Shown here one piece after another: positions 4,556 through 11,799 of a stretch of DNA of 11,805 nt. The number at the start of each line of letters is the position of its first letter. Within the stretch, counting starts at the first letter, position 1. Source of the stretch: Kiritimatiellota bacterium (GTDB lineage Bacteria > Verrucomicrobiota > Kiritimatiellia > JAAZAB01); assembly GCA_008636095.1 (NCBI GenBank), contig VSJD01000222.1:1-11805 (forward strand), in the 5' to 3' direction. Made by a program: the position numbers and the translations under genes. The notes under the pieces were generated by a model that was not told the DNA's origin, did not search any database, and saw only the letters and a list, made by a program, of their open reading frames with translations.

Positions 4556-7291
4556 ATGTATAAGCAAATAGCCGCAGCCATTGAACGCGAAATAAATATG
4601 GAGAATCTCAAATCCCTGAGCGCCAGAATCAATGGGTTTGAGCGAAGCTGCTGCTATCGCGATTTCAGGAGATCGGCCGGATTTTGCCGGCGGAAGCTGA
4701 GGGAAACCGGACTGGCCGGCGTGAAACAAATCACCATTCCGGCGGACGGCAAATCCACCTTCATGGACTGCACCATTCCGCAGGCGTGGGATGTGGAGGA
4801 GGCATACCTTGCGATTGTTTCGCCGGATTTGCCGGAAAAAGATAAAAAACTAGCCGCTTTGCGCGATGACGTCCTTTGCGTGGCCAATCGTTGCGCCGCA
4901 ACGCCTTCGGGGGGCATTCAGGCCGGGATTGTTACCGTTGAACAAATGCGAAAAGAACGGGATGTGTCCGGGAAGATGGTTTTTGTCCGCACGCAATTTC
5001 CGTCGGAAATCCGGCGCGAAGTGCAGGATAAAAACGGAGTGGGCATTATTTCCGCTTATTCGGCCGGGGCCTTGAATCTTCCCGATAATTCATATTGGAT
5101 CAACGGATGGGGGTTCCCGGGGTGGTATCTTACCAAGGAGGACAAACCGCTGGTTTGTTTTTCCATCACGCCCCGTAAAGGCGCTTTCCTTGAAAAACTG
5201 CTTCAAGCGGGAACAGTGCACGTTCAACTTAACGTCAAAAGCCGCGCGTACGACGGTTCCATATATTCCGTTACCGGCGTTGTGCCGGGAAGCGAAGCCC
5301 TGGAAATTATTGTATATGCGCATGCTTACGAACCGTTTGTGCCTGATGACGCCATCGGCATGGCCGCCATGATCGAAATGGGGCGGATATTCAAAAAACT
5401 TATTCAACAAAAAAAACTTGCGCCTTTTCGTCTGAAAGTGCGTTTCCTCATTTCGCAGGAGCTTTACGGGTTTTCGCATTATTTTAGTTTGCCGCAAAAC
5501 CGCCGGAATGTTTTATGTGCCATCAACATGGACAGCATCTGCCACGACTATCAGAAAATCGGGCTTCCGATCCGCACCCGCCTGAGTCCGGCCAGTATGC
5601 CGTTCTTCGGCGATTACCTTTTCCGGGAAATCAGCGATTATTTTCTGGAAGACTATCCGAAGTGCGTCGAGCTCGGCAACCTGGATAACGATACTTTTAT
5701 TTCCGACCGCACTATTGGGATTCCCAGCCAGTGGATCTGGACCCATCCCGGCGCATATCATCATAGTTCTTATGACAGCTTTGATCGCATGACCGATTGG
5801 ACATTGGGCGGCAAGGTGATTGCAGCCGTCAGCACGTACGTTGCCGTCCTGGCTTCTGCCGGACGGGAAACCATTCGAGACTTGCGGCAACACGCTTCCA
5901 TGGAAGCGCAACGCGAAATATTGGATGGGATGAAACATCTAGTCCGTGACTTGCGCGAACGTAAAATTCCTCTTGAGACCGCGCGCGAAAAACTGAATTT
6001 CATCGCTCACTGGCAGAGGGAACGGCTTGCTTCGTTCCGGCGTTTTTCAGCCGACAGCAATCTTGCCGCTCTGGACGGTGAAATTGCGGCCCTGTCCGCC
6101 CGTGAACAGAAGCGGCTGGCGGATTTTGCCAAAAATGCCATACCCTTGCCGGCCTTGACCAGCCGTGAGCGTTTGGCGCAAAACATGGTGATCCGCCGAA
6201 AGGAAATCGGCATGCCTTTTTGTCTGGCCCGCATTCCATATAAGGAACGTCTGTCCCGCCCCGAAAATTTTGAGCAGATATTCAACTGGCTGGACGGCAA
6301 AAAAGACTTTCTTGAGGCATTGCGGCTGTTTTATCTGGAGAGCGGCGGAAAACCGGCGGAAAAAGAGATTTCCGGCTGGCTCCGTTACCTCGAACTGCTG
6401 GCCCGCTATGGTTATGTGTCAATAACGTACAAGAAAATCCTGACCAAAAAAAACATTCAAAACGGCCTGCGAAAATTGGGTATAAAAAGCGGTGACAAGG
6501 TTATTCTGCACAGCTCTTTTTTAAGTCTGGGACACGTGCAAAATGGTCCGGGGACGGTTTGCAAGGCGCTTATGGAACTGGTTTCACCGCAAGGGGTCGT
6601 CATGATGCCTTCGTTCAATCATTATGGCATCGTGGAACCCGGGGCTCGGGGATATTATGACCCCAAAACAACTCCGACGACGAACGGCGTCGTGCCGGAC
6701 ACGTTCTGGAAAATGAAAAACGTCTATCGCTCGCTGGATCCATCCCACCCGTTTACCGTCTGGGGGCATGCTGCGGCCAACTATGTCAAGAATCATCATA
6801 AAGTGCCGACCATGGGGGAGGGGTCTCCTCTGAATCTTCTGGAAAAAGCCGGCGGCAAGGTCATTCTGATTGATTGTCCCACGGCCAATACCTTTCATCA
6901 CGTGGTTGAAATGACGAATCATGTTGCCTGCCTGGGAGAACGGACGGAGGAATACCCGGTAAAACTGCCCTCCGGTAAAATGGTAAAATGCCGGACCTGG
7001 GGCTGGCGTGAAAAAGCATGTCCCTTTATTGACGGCCAACCGATTTACATCGCCCGCATGCGAAAACTTGGGCTTTTGCGCGAAGGCCGTATAGGGCAGG
7101 CGCGGGCGATCGTTTTCAAAATGAGCGATTGCCGCCGGGTGATTGAGGATCTGTTCAAGGGACATATCCGCGGATTGGCCGGATGCCGGACCTGTAAAAT
7201 TCGTCCGCGCAAAGTGCCGGCCACATGCGCAAGCGACTGGGATCGCTCGAAAAAATGTGTGCGGCCGGATACCACCGCATTTGTGGACTAA
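4556..7291 (+). CDS. fusion: M28-like aminopeptidase + AAC(3)-type N-acetyltransferase
   Basis: A 911-residue cytosolic protein without signal peptide. ATG 4556 has GGGAG eight bases upstream; TTG 4496 and ATG 4598 are alternatives. Residues about 20-90 match the N-terminal part of M28-like aminopeptidases (PADGKSTFMDCTIPQAWDV). Residues 140-250 look like a PA-type insert. The metallopeptidase core follows: H256, D264 in PDDAIG, E302 (QELYG), D326 (INMD) and HH 402-403 (YHHSSYDSFD). Residues 435-625 are helical and end in a winged-helix-like segment. Residues 630-890 are a full AAC(3)/Antibiotic_NAT domain: GDKVILHSSFLSLGHV, MMPSFNHY, DPSHPFTVWG (H731), GEGSPLNLL, NTFHHVVE (HH 781-782, E785) and the closing IRPRKVPAT-SDWD. 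It transfers acetyl from acetyl-CoA to an amine; the peptidase half would remove an N-terminal residue. The substrate is unknown and resistance is not proven. By eye the gene is AT-richer and more lysine-rich than its neighbours, suggesting transfer. Confidence 0.82.
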   Translation: MYKQIAAAIEREINMENLKSLSARINGFERSCCYRDFRRSAGFCRRKLRETGLAGVKQITIPADGKSTFMDCTIPQAWDVEEAYLAIVSPDLPEKDKKLAALRDDVLCVANRCAATPSGGIQAGIVTVEQMRKERDVSGKMVFVRTQFPSEIRREVQDKNGVGIISAYSAGALNLPDNSYWINGWGFPGWYLTKEDKPLVCFSITPRKGAFLEKLLQAGTVHVQLNVKSRAYDGSIYSVTGVVPGSEALEIIVYAHAYEPFVPDDAIGMAAMIEMGRIFKKLIQQKKLAPFRLKVRFLISQELYGFSHYFSLPQNRRNVLCAINMDSICHDYQKIGLPIRTRLSPASMPFFGDYLFREISDYFLEDYPKCVELGNLDNDTFISDRTIGIPSQWIWTHPGAYHHSSYDSFDRMTDWTLGGKVIAAVSTYVAVLASAGRETIRDLRQHASMEAQREILDGMKHLVRDLRERKIPLETAREKLNFIAHWQRERLASFRRFSADSNLAALDGEIAALSAREQKRLADFAKNAIPLPALTSRERLAQNMVIRRKEIGMPFCLARIPYKERLSRPENFEQIFNWLDGKKDFLEALRLFYLESGGKPAEKEISGWLRYLELLARYGYVSITYKKILTKKNIQNGLRKLGIKSGDKVILHSSFLSLGHVQNGPGTVCKALMELVSPQGVVMMPSFNHYGIVEPGARGYYDPKTTPTTNGVVPDTFWKMKNVYRSLDPSHPFTVWGHAAANYVKNHHKVPTMGEGSPLNLLEKAGGKVILIDCPTANTFHHVVEMTNHVACLGERTEEYPVKLPSGKMVKCRTWGWREKACPFIDGQPIYIARMRKLGLLREGRIGQARAIVFKMSDCRRVIEDLFKGHIRGLAGCRTCKIRPRKVPATCASDWDRSKKCVRPDTTAFVD

Positions 7292-7319
7292 TTACATGTC
7301 TGTCGCGACTTTGCAATTA

Positions 7320-8063
7320 TCAGTGCGGATGCAGGTGCCGCAGGCTATGCGGGCGTTCCAGGCCGTGGGCCAGCATGAGGGTTTCGTCGTTCAATAGTTC
7401 AACGGCTTGCCCTTCCGCCACCACCCGGCCATCGTCAAGCACGATCACGCGGGAACATAACTCGACGACAAGCTCAAGATCGTGGGTGGCGATAATTTTG
7501 GTGTGCTTAAATGACTTAAGCAGTTCAATCAGGCGCCGCCGGCCGCGCGGATCGAGATGCGAAGAGGGCTCGTCCATGACCAGAACGTCAGGCGCCATGG
7601 CCAGTACCGTGGCGATGGCCACCGCGCGTTTCTCGCCCGCTGAGAGCTTGTAAGGTGGGCGGTCTCTCAGGTGAGCCATGCCCACCCGCTCCAGTGCCGA
7701 GACGACGCGATGTTCAATTTCATCCGGCGGCAGGCCGGCATTCAAAGGGCCAAACGCAACATCCTCAAACACGGTCGGCATGAAAAGCTGGTCATCGGGG
7801 TCCTGAAAAACCATGCCAACCGCGCGGCGCACGGCGGCCGCAGTTTCACGGATCAGCGGCGTCTCGCCGATGCGGATTTCGCCGCGCGTGGGCGTCAGAT
7901 AACCGTTAAGATGCAGAAGCAGGGTGGATTTGCCGGCTCCGTTGGCCCCGACCAGGGCCACCGATTCGCCATGTGTGATCCGGAAGGAAACGCCTTTCAA
8001 CGCATCGGTGCCGTCGGGATAGGCGAAGTGCAAGTCGCGGACTTCAACAAGGTGGTGGCTCAT
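7320..8063 (-). CDS. nikO: nickel ECF-type transporter, ATP-binding protein (NikO/CbiO)
   Basis: ATPase of an energy-coupling-factor metal importer, 247 residues. The start at ATG 8063 is fixed by AGGAGG six bases upstream and by a four-base overlap (ATGA) with the nikQ stop; the longer open frame up to 8168 is nikQ coding sequence. Motifs: Walker A GANGAGKST (39-47), Q-loop Q87 (FQDPDDQLF), signature LSAGEKRAVAIA (140-151), Walker B VLVMDE (160-165), H-loop H194. The YKLSAGEKRAVAIATVLAM stretch is characteristic of the Cbi/Nik branch. The C-terminus (SLRHLHPH) is rich in histidine, which might bind metal. Translational coupling to nikQ and the NikMN partner place it in the nickel system; cobalt cannot be excluded from this subunit alone. 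It converges on the fusion gene with 28 bp between the stops. Confidence 0.92.
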   Translation of the reverse strand: MSHHLVEVRDLHFAYPDGTDALKGVSFRITHGESVALVGANGAGKSTLLLHLNGYLTPTRGEIRIGETPLIRETAAAVRRAVGMVFQDPDDQLFMPTVFEDVAFGPLNAGLPPDEIEHRVVSALERVGMAHLRDRPPYKLSAGEKRAVAIATVLAMAPDVLVMDEPSSHLDPRGRRRLIELLKSFKHTKIIATHDLELVVELCSRVIVLDDGRVVAEGQAVELLNDETLMLAHGLERPHSLRHLHPH

Positions 8064-8866
8064 GAACCGCCTCCTGCCAATATCCTTCCCAAGGCATCGG
8101 CGAGATTCCACATACGCGCTATGGCGAAGAACGCCGTCCAACCACCTGTAAAAGCCCAGTCGGTCCACTGAAACGAAGCCCGGTGCAGAGCCCGGATTTT
8201 GCCATCAAACCCGCGGGCTGCCATGGCGCGATAAACGCGATCCGCGCGCGCCATGGATCGCAGAAGCAAGTGCCCCACGAGCGAGCCATACACGCGCAAG
8301 CGCAAGGAGCTCGGCCTGGCGGAACGGAGTTCAAGACTTCGCATCATCCGGGCGCCTTCATCGACGATAACGAACAGGTAGCGGTAGAGAAACAGCAGTT
8401 GGACAACAAACACCCGCGGCATGCACATCCTTTCCAAGCCCGCGCCAAGCCGGTAAATGCCGGTACAGGCTATCAGTGTCAGGGCCGCGCTGACCGTCAA
8501 GACGAAGCGGAGCATGATCGAGGCGAACGAAAGCCAGCCGCCGGAAATGCTCCACACCCCAACACTGGCAATCACTTGGTGGTCCAGTAAAGGATTGAAC
8601 ATGCCAACGACCAGCGCAAACGGCGCGGCCAGCAGAATTTTTCGTAAAATATAACCGGGCGGTATACGGCCCAGCGCAATGAGCGCAAATGGATAGAGGA
8701 AAAAAGGCGTTAGTGCGGACACTTCATAACGCGGGAACGACATGACGACGACGATAAAAACAATGGTCGTGATGACCTTGGCCCGCGCATCAAGACGATG
8801 CGCGGGCGTATCCAGGCGCCCCAGTTCATCCATCCGTCCGATTTCGAGCCATTGTCCTAATCCCAT
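8060..8866 (-). CDS. nikQ: nickel ECF-type transporter, transmembrane coupling protein (NikQ/CbiQ)
   Basis: Membrane subunit that links the NikO ATPase to the substrate-binding NikMN. I start at ATG 8866, eight bases after the nikMN stop, giving 268 residues of normal family length; the open frame continues upstream but that part is nikMN in another frame. Membrane segments lie near residues 30-45, 52-68, 76-92, 115-135 and 152-168. The two coupling-helix motifs expected of the family are present: the segment around R176 (MMRSLELRSAR) and AMAARGFDG (214-222), which contact the ATPase. The opening MDELGRLDTPAHRLDARAKV is typical of CbiQ. The Shine-Dalgarno is weak, so translation probably depends on coupling with nikMN. 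Confidence 0.9.
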   Translation of the reverse strand: MGLGQWLEIGRMDELGRLDTPAHRLDARAKVITTIVFIVVVMSFPRYEVSALTPFFLYPFALIALGRIPPGYILRKILLAAPFALVVGMFNPLLDHQVIASVGVWSISGGWLSFASIMLRFVLTVSAALTLIACTGIYRLGAGLERMCMPRVFVVQLLFLYRYLFVIVDEGARMMRSLELRSARPSSLRLRVYGSLVGHLLLRSMARADRVYRAMAARGFDGKIRALHRASFQWTDWAFTGGWTAFFAIARMWNLADALGRILAGGGS

Positions 8867-8874
8867 CAGGTTGT

Positions 8875-9918
8875 TTATACTCCCGCGCGGCGCGCTTTCA
8901 AGGCGAAACCGATGAGGACGGTTAAACCCAGCGTGATCAGGCCGCCCACAATGCCCGATACGGATGTTCCGGCGCTGATCGTGGGCCATTGCTCGGGCTC
9001 GGCCGCGGTTTGCTCCGCAGGCGCGGCTTCGGTTTCCGTGGATTTAAAACCATAGTCCGGCAGAAAGGCTGTTTTTTCCTGTAACTGGCCCAGGCCCTTG
9101 TGCAAGTTGTCTTCCGTGCCGGAGACCTCTTCTTTACCGGAAACCTTGGCAATGGACCATTCCAATCCGTCGGGATGTGTCGAGGCAAACCAGCTTGCGG
9201 CCCCGCCGACAATCACAGTGGCGATCAATAGACCGATCAATACCGGTCGCATGCTGTTCCGCGGTTCCACGACCGCTTGTGCCGGGAACAGGGCTTCCGG
9301 CCGGGCGTGGGCGACAAATGCAACCACCGCGGCCGTTGCCAGACCTTCCACGATGCCGATGGCCAGATGAATGGGTTGCATCAGCAGGACAAAGGCACTG
9401 AACGGCAACTCCGAGATGCCGGAGGCTTTTGTTTCCAGTACGACACCGAACGCGCCAAGTTGCAGTCCCACGACTGCGGCGACAATTGCGGCAATCCATG
9501 CGCGTAGTGTGCCGTATTCATCCCGGGCAATCACGCGATAAATGAATGGATAAGCGATAAATGCAGGGAAAAATCCAAGGTTAAAGATGTTACAGCCCAG
9601 CGCCAGCAAGCCTCCGTCGGCGAAGAAAAAGGCCTGCACTACCAAAACCGACGAGATCACAAGAAAGGCGGCGTAAGGCCCCAACAGAATCGTCAGAATC
9701 AGTCCGCCTCCCAAGTGTCCGCTCGAGCCCGTGCCGGGGATTGAAAAATTAATCATCATGGCCGCAAAGATGAACGCGCCAAGCACGCCCATCATCGGCA
9801 CGAGGCGGTCATTCATCGTTTGTTTCACTTTGCGTGCGCAGTACGCGATCAGTCCGGCGGTTACGAGCCACATCGTCCCGCCAACGGCGGGGTTAATCAA
9901 GGCGTCGGCCATATGCAT
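8875..9918 (-). CDS. nikMN: nickel ECF-type transporter, substrate-specific NikM-NikN fusion
   Basis: The 347-residue integral membrane subunit that selects the metal. The start at ATG 9918 is supported by AAGGAG seven to eight bases upstream and by the product opening MHMADALINPAVGGTMW. In NikM/CbiM the amino group and His2 help hold the metal, so the N-terminus must begin Met-His. Another metal ligand candidate is H68 (SSGHLGG). DGGLLALGCNIFNLGF (101-116) is a conserved core segment. Residues about 222-347 form the second part: a membrane helix, the PDGLE motif (249-253), a periplasmic loop and a last membrane helix (about 320-340), i.e. the NikN-like PDGLE domain fused on. NikMN fusions are generally nickel systems, and nikR in the same cluster agrees. 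A glutamate/alanine-rich linker (about 294-312) precedes the last helix. Confidence 0.93.
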   Translation of the reverse strand: MHMADALINPAVGGTMWLVTAGLIAYCARKVKQTMNDRLVPMMGVLGAFIFAAMMINFSIPGTGSSGHLGGGLILTILLGPYAAFLVISSVLVVQAFFFADGGLLALGCNIFNLGFFPAFIAYPFIYRVIARDEYGTLRAWIAAIVAAVVGLQLGAFGVVLETKASGISELPFSAFVLLMQPIHLAIGIVEGLATAAVVAFVAHARPEALFPAQAVVEPRNSMRPVLIGLLIATVIVGGAASWFASTHPDGLEWSIAKVSGKEEVSGTEDNLHKGLGQLQEKTAFLPDYGFKSTETEAAPAEQTAAEPEQWPTISAGTSVSGIVGGLITLGLTVLIGFALKARRAGV

Positions 9919-9949
9919 GTTAGGTCTCCTTCTGTTTGTATGGTTTCTA

Positions 9950-10762
9950 CTACTTGTTTTCTTCCTTCGCAAACCCGAATTCCCAGGTCAGACCGGCTGT
10001 CGCGATCAAGTCCGGCGCGTCGCCGGCGAGGCGTGAGCCCGCCGCGATGTCGAAGGTCAAACCCTCGGTGGGACTAAATCGCAATCCTGTATTGAACATA
10101 ATGGCGGTGGCGGCCCCACTGAACAATTCTTTTTCGGCAAACACCTCGCCTACCCACTGGAGTGCGTCAACGATCCGGTAATCGAGCGCCAACCCGTAGT
10201 GCAGAATGTTGCCCACGTCCTCGTCCGCCGGCGCGCTGATCCAGGAGTAACCGACGTTGATGTGAGCGTTCATCTTCTCACACAGGGATTTGGAGGCAAT
10301 CCAGGTTAGATCGTAATTGGTCTTGCCGCTGCCCAGTCCTTTGTCTTTGTCGGACGTGGGAAACTTGACCGCGGGGACGATGGCCTGGCGGGGCAGCCAC
10401 GTCGTTTCGCCTAAAAATTGCCATTTAGCGACAAGGGTCAGGTCCCCGATTCCGTTTTCGGAATTGGTGCATTCATCGCCGCTTTTTTCGTCAATTTCGG
10501 TCCGTTCCTCGAATTGACCGCCGAAACCGGCGCCGAGTTCCAGTGAGGGAAATACGCCGGCGGCCACACCGAAGGGGAAATCCCAGTGCTTGCAACCGGA
10601 ATCCTTCTCATAATAGGCGCCGCCCTCGGCCTTGAATTTTTTGAAGTCCAGCGGATCGGCATCGTCAATAATCAACGGCCGGGCGGCAAATGCACCGCTT
10701 GCCGTTAGAACCACGGCGGTAACCAAACCGCCAACTATTTTTCGTTCGCTCACGTTTCGCAT
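9950..10762 (-). CDS. predicted outer-membrane transporter of the nickel cluster (PF13557-like barrel)
   Basis: A 270-residue exported protein. Signal peptide 1-26 ends SGAFA, and the mature protein opens ARPLIIDDADPLDFKKFKAEGGAYY, which resembles the PF13557 family (named for phenol degradation but mostly outer-membrane barrels of unknown cargo). GIGDLTLVAKWQFLGE (about 104-119) is the family's recognisable internal motif. The rest alternates polar and aromatic/hydrophobic residues as beta strands do, and the final strand TAGLTWEFGF is followed by a short charged tail (AKEENK), so the protein does not end in phenylalanine. It lies between nikR and nikMN, 31 bp before nikMN, behind a NikR-type operator, and probably lets nickel cross the outer membrane. 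That role is inferred from position. Cysteines C57, C98 and C161 are unusual for a barrel. Confidence 0.75.
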   Translation of the reverse strand: MRNVSERKIVGGLVTAVVLTASGAFAARPLIIDDADPLDFKKFKAEGGAYYEKDSGCKHWDFPFGVAAGVFPSLELGAGFGGQFEERTEIDEKSGDECTNSENGIGDLTLVAKWQFLGETTWLPRQAIVPAVKFPTSDKDKGLGSGKTNYDLTWIASKSLCEKMNAHINVGYSWISAPADEDVGNILHYGLALDYRIVDALQWVGEVFAEKELFSGAATAIMFNTGLRFSPTEGLTFDIAAGSRLAGDAPDLIATAGLTWEFGFAKEENK

Positions 10763-10780
10763 TCCTTTCCCGTTGTTGAG

Positions 10781-10835
10781 GCGGCAACCCTTGTTTGGGC
10801 GTTATGGCATCCAGTTGCCGCGAACGGTGCCATAA
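10781..10835 (-). promoter_or_regulatory. candidate RNA pseudoknot in the leader of the nickel barrel gene
   Basis: In transcript order: TTATGGCA (10835-10828), six bases, GCGGCAAC (10821-10814), four bases, TGCCATAA (10809-10802), 13 bases, GTTGCCGC (10788-10781). The first and third elements, and the second and fourth, are perfect 8-bp complements and are interleaved, which is the arrangement of an H-type pseudoknot. Loop lengths of 6, 4 and 13 are sterically reasonable. A CCG-TTCG-CGG mini-hairpin lies inside and would compete with the second stem. The element ends 18 bases before the ATG at 10762. It does not match any metal riboswitch I know. Only base pairing is seen; RNA function is inferred. 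Confidence 0.45.
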
Positions 10836-10857
10836 TACGATTTATAAATTAGTATTA
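10833..10857. promoter_or_regulatory. NikR operator candidate before the barrel-nikMNQO genes
   Basis: TAATAC (10833-10838) and GTATTA (10852-10857) form a perfect inverted repeat with a 13-base spacer that itself holds ATTTATAAAT. The same arms and spacing recur at the nikR promoter. On the minus strand TATAAA (10846-10841) inside the site is a plausible -10, with no good -35, so transcription would start at about 10834 and a bound repressor would cover it. Confidence 0.6.
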
Positions 10858-10902
10858 CCGACGGACTAAAAAAATACAGCCAACAGAATATAGAATAGTG
10901 CG

Positions 10903-11316
10903 TTATTTTGATGCCTGACCGGAGGCGGTGATTGTCAGGCCGCCGTGCTTGACACCCCGCAGGGCGATGAGGCGATCGGCCAGGGTCTTGACCCGCGACG
11001 CGGGTCCGCGAACCATGATGACCTCCAGGCAGTTATCGTGGTCCAGGTGGACGTGAGTTGTGCTGAGGATCAGATCGTGGTCTTCATGTTGCAGATCGGT
11101 CAAATGATCTTGTAATTTATGCTGTTGATGGGCATAGGCCAGGGAGATCACTCCGACCACACTGCCTTGCGCGCTACGCCATTGCTCATCCACCATGTTT
11201 TTACGGATCAGGTCGCGCACGGCTTCCGAACGGTTCTGGTAGCCATGCCGGGTGATAAACTGGTCGAAGGCGGCCAGCAGGTCCGGCTCCAAGGCGGTTG
11301 AAAAACGGGTAATCAT
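10903..11316 (-). CDS. nikR: nickel-responsive repressor NikR
   Basis: A 137-residue ribbon-helix-helix repressor with a C-terminal ACT-like metal-binding domain, the usual NikR length. The N-terminus MITRFSTALEPDLLAAFDQFITRHGYQNRSEAVRDLIR (1-38) is the DNA-binding ribbon-helix-helix. The nickel ligands known from E. coli NikR (H76, H87, H89, C95) are all present with a shift of one: H77 in QHEDHD, and H88, H90, C96 in THVHLDHDNCLEV. RGVKHGGL near the end is also conserved. With nickel bound, NikR tetramers repress nickel-uptake genes. It is encoded first in the cluster it should control, and a matching operator covers its own predicted transcription start, implying autoregulation. The ATG at 11316 is supported by homology of the first strand; the nearest AAAGGA is about 14 bases away, an unusually long spacing. 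Confidence 0.97.
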   Translation of the reverse strand: MITRFSTALEPDLLAAFDQFITRHGYQNRSEAVRDLIRKNMVDEQWRSAQGSVVGVISLAYAHQQHKLQDHLTDLQHEDHDLILSTTHVHLDHDNCLEVIMVRGPASRVKTLADRLIALRGVKHGGLTITASGQASK

Positions 11317-11318
11317 TG

Positions 11319-11343
11319 TAACACTATTATTCCTTTCGTATTA
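11319..11343. promoter_or_regulatory. NikR operator candidate at the nikR start site
   Basis: TAACAC (11319-11324) and GTATTA (11338-11343) are inverted arms (five of six matching) with a 13-base spacer, the same design as the site at 10833-10857. The site touches the -10 hexamer (11343-11348), covers the expected transcription start near 11336, and ends two bases before the nikR start codon. This is a position suited to autorepression. Confidence 0.6.
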
Positions 11344-11371
11344 ATCTATGACCCAAATACCACCATGTCAA
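11343..11371 (-). promoter_or_regulatory. sigma70-type promoter of nikR
   Basis: On the minus strand TTGACA (11371-11366, perfect -35), a 17-base spacer and TAGATT (11348-11343, four of six in the -10). The expected start is near 11336, giving a leader of only about 20 bases before the nikR ATG. It lies in the 72-bp gap behind the cysteine-cluster gene, so nikR need not be co-transcribed with it. Confidence 0.65.
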
Positions 11372-11388
11372 ATAAAAAAACAAAGAAA

Positions 11389-11799
11389 TTACGAGGTCGG
11401 TTCCGGTGGGTTTTTCGGCGCAAACTGGTTGCAGGTATCGGTGGCTTCCACTTCGCGGTTGGATCGGCCACAACGTTGCAGGAAGGGGTTGACCACGTAA
11501 TGGGCGCAATGACGGCAAAGCCGGCCGACTGTTTCGAGCACCTCCCGCTCGCCAAACACCTTGGGCGGCGGCGGCACGTCCTGGAGTCCGAAGCCCGGCA
11601 CGATTTTTTTTGCTTTGAACGGAATCGCGGCCTCGTCAGGAAAGATATGACCACAGGCGGCGCAGGACAGTTTTTCGCCCGCGCGCTTAAACCCCTCGTA
11701 CACCCTTTCACGCTTGACCAGTGCGTCCTGGCCGCAAGCCGGACAGAGAATTTCAATCGGTCGCACGGGCGTTTTGTGATCCGCTTTTTCCATAACCAT
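11389..11799 (-). CDS. small protein with two four-cysteine clusters, function unknown
   Basis: A 136-residue soluble protein that I do not recognise as a named family. Cluster one is C19-x2-C22 and C46-x2-C49, a classic zinc-ribbon spacing (ILCPACG ... LSCAACGHIF). A proline-rich hinge follows (VPPPPK, 75-80). Cluster two is C95-x2-C98, C110 and C123 in RLCRHCAHYV ... QRCGRS ... TDTCNQF, which could hold a second zinc or an iron-sulfur centre. ATG 11799 and ATG 11793 are both possible starts; the upstream sequence is almost wholly outside the window, so a longer frame cannot be excluded. It is the gene before nikR on the same strand, but a good promoter separates them, so a link to nickel is not shown. 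Confidence 0.7.
   Translation of the reverse strand: MVMEKADHKTPVRPIEILCPACGQDALVKRERVYEGFKRAGEKLSCAACGHIFPDEAAIPFKAKKIVPGFGLQDVPPPPKVFGEREVLETVGRLCRHCAHYVVNPFLQRCGRSNREVEATDTCNQFAPKNPPEPTS

Noticed and set aside
4496..4558. TTG start at 4496 for the fusion gene
   Set aside because: The added 20 residues show no family resemblance, the palindrome at 4501-4516 lies in them, and ATG 4556 has a GGGAG at good spacing.
6584..7165. 193-codon minus-strand open frame inside the acetyltransferase domain
   Set aside because: The plus strand encodes clearly conserved AAC(3) motifs throughout; the antisense frame has no recognisable domain.
6440..7230. Calling the AAC(3) domain an aminoglycoside resistance gene
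   Set aside because: The family acetylates many amines, including in biosynthesis; fusion to a peptidase and the lack of a resistance context give no ground for a specific drug.
9919..9949. Cobalamin or metal riboswitch directly before nikMN
   Set aside because: Only 31 bp separate the barrel stop from the nikMN start, and these hold just a ribosome binding site.
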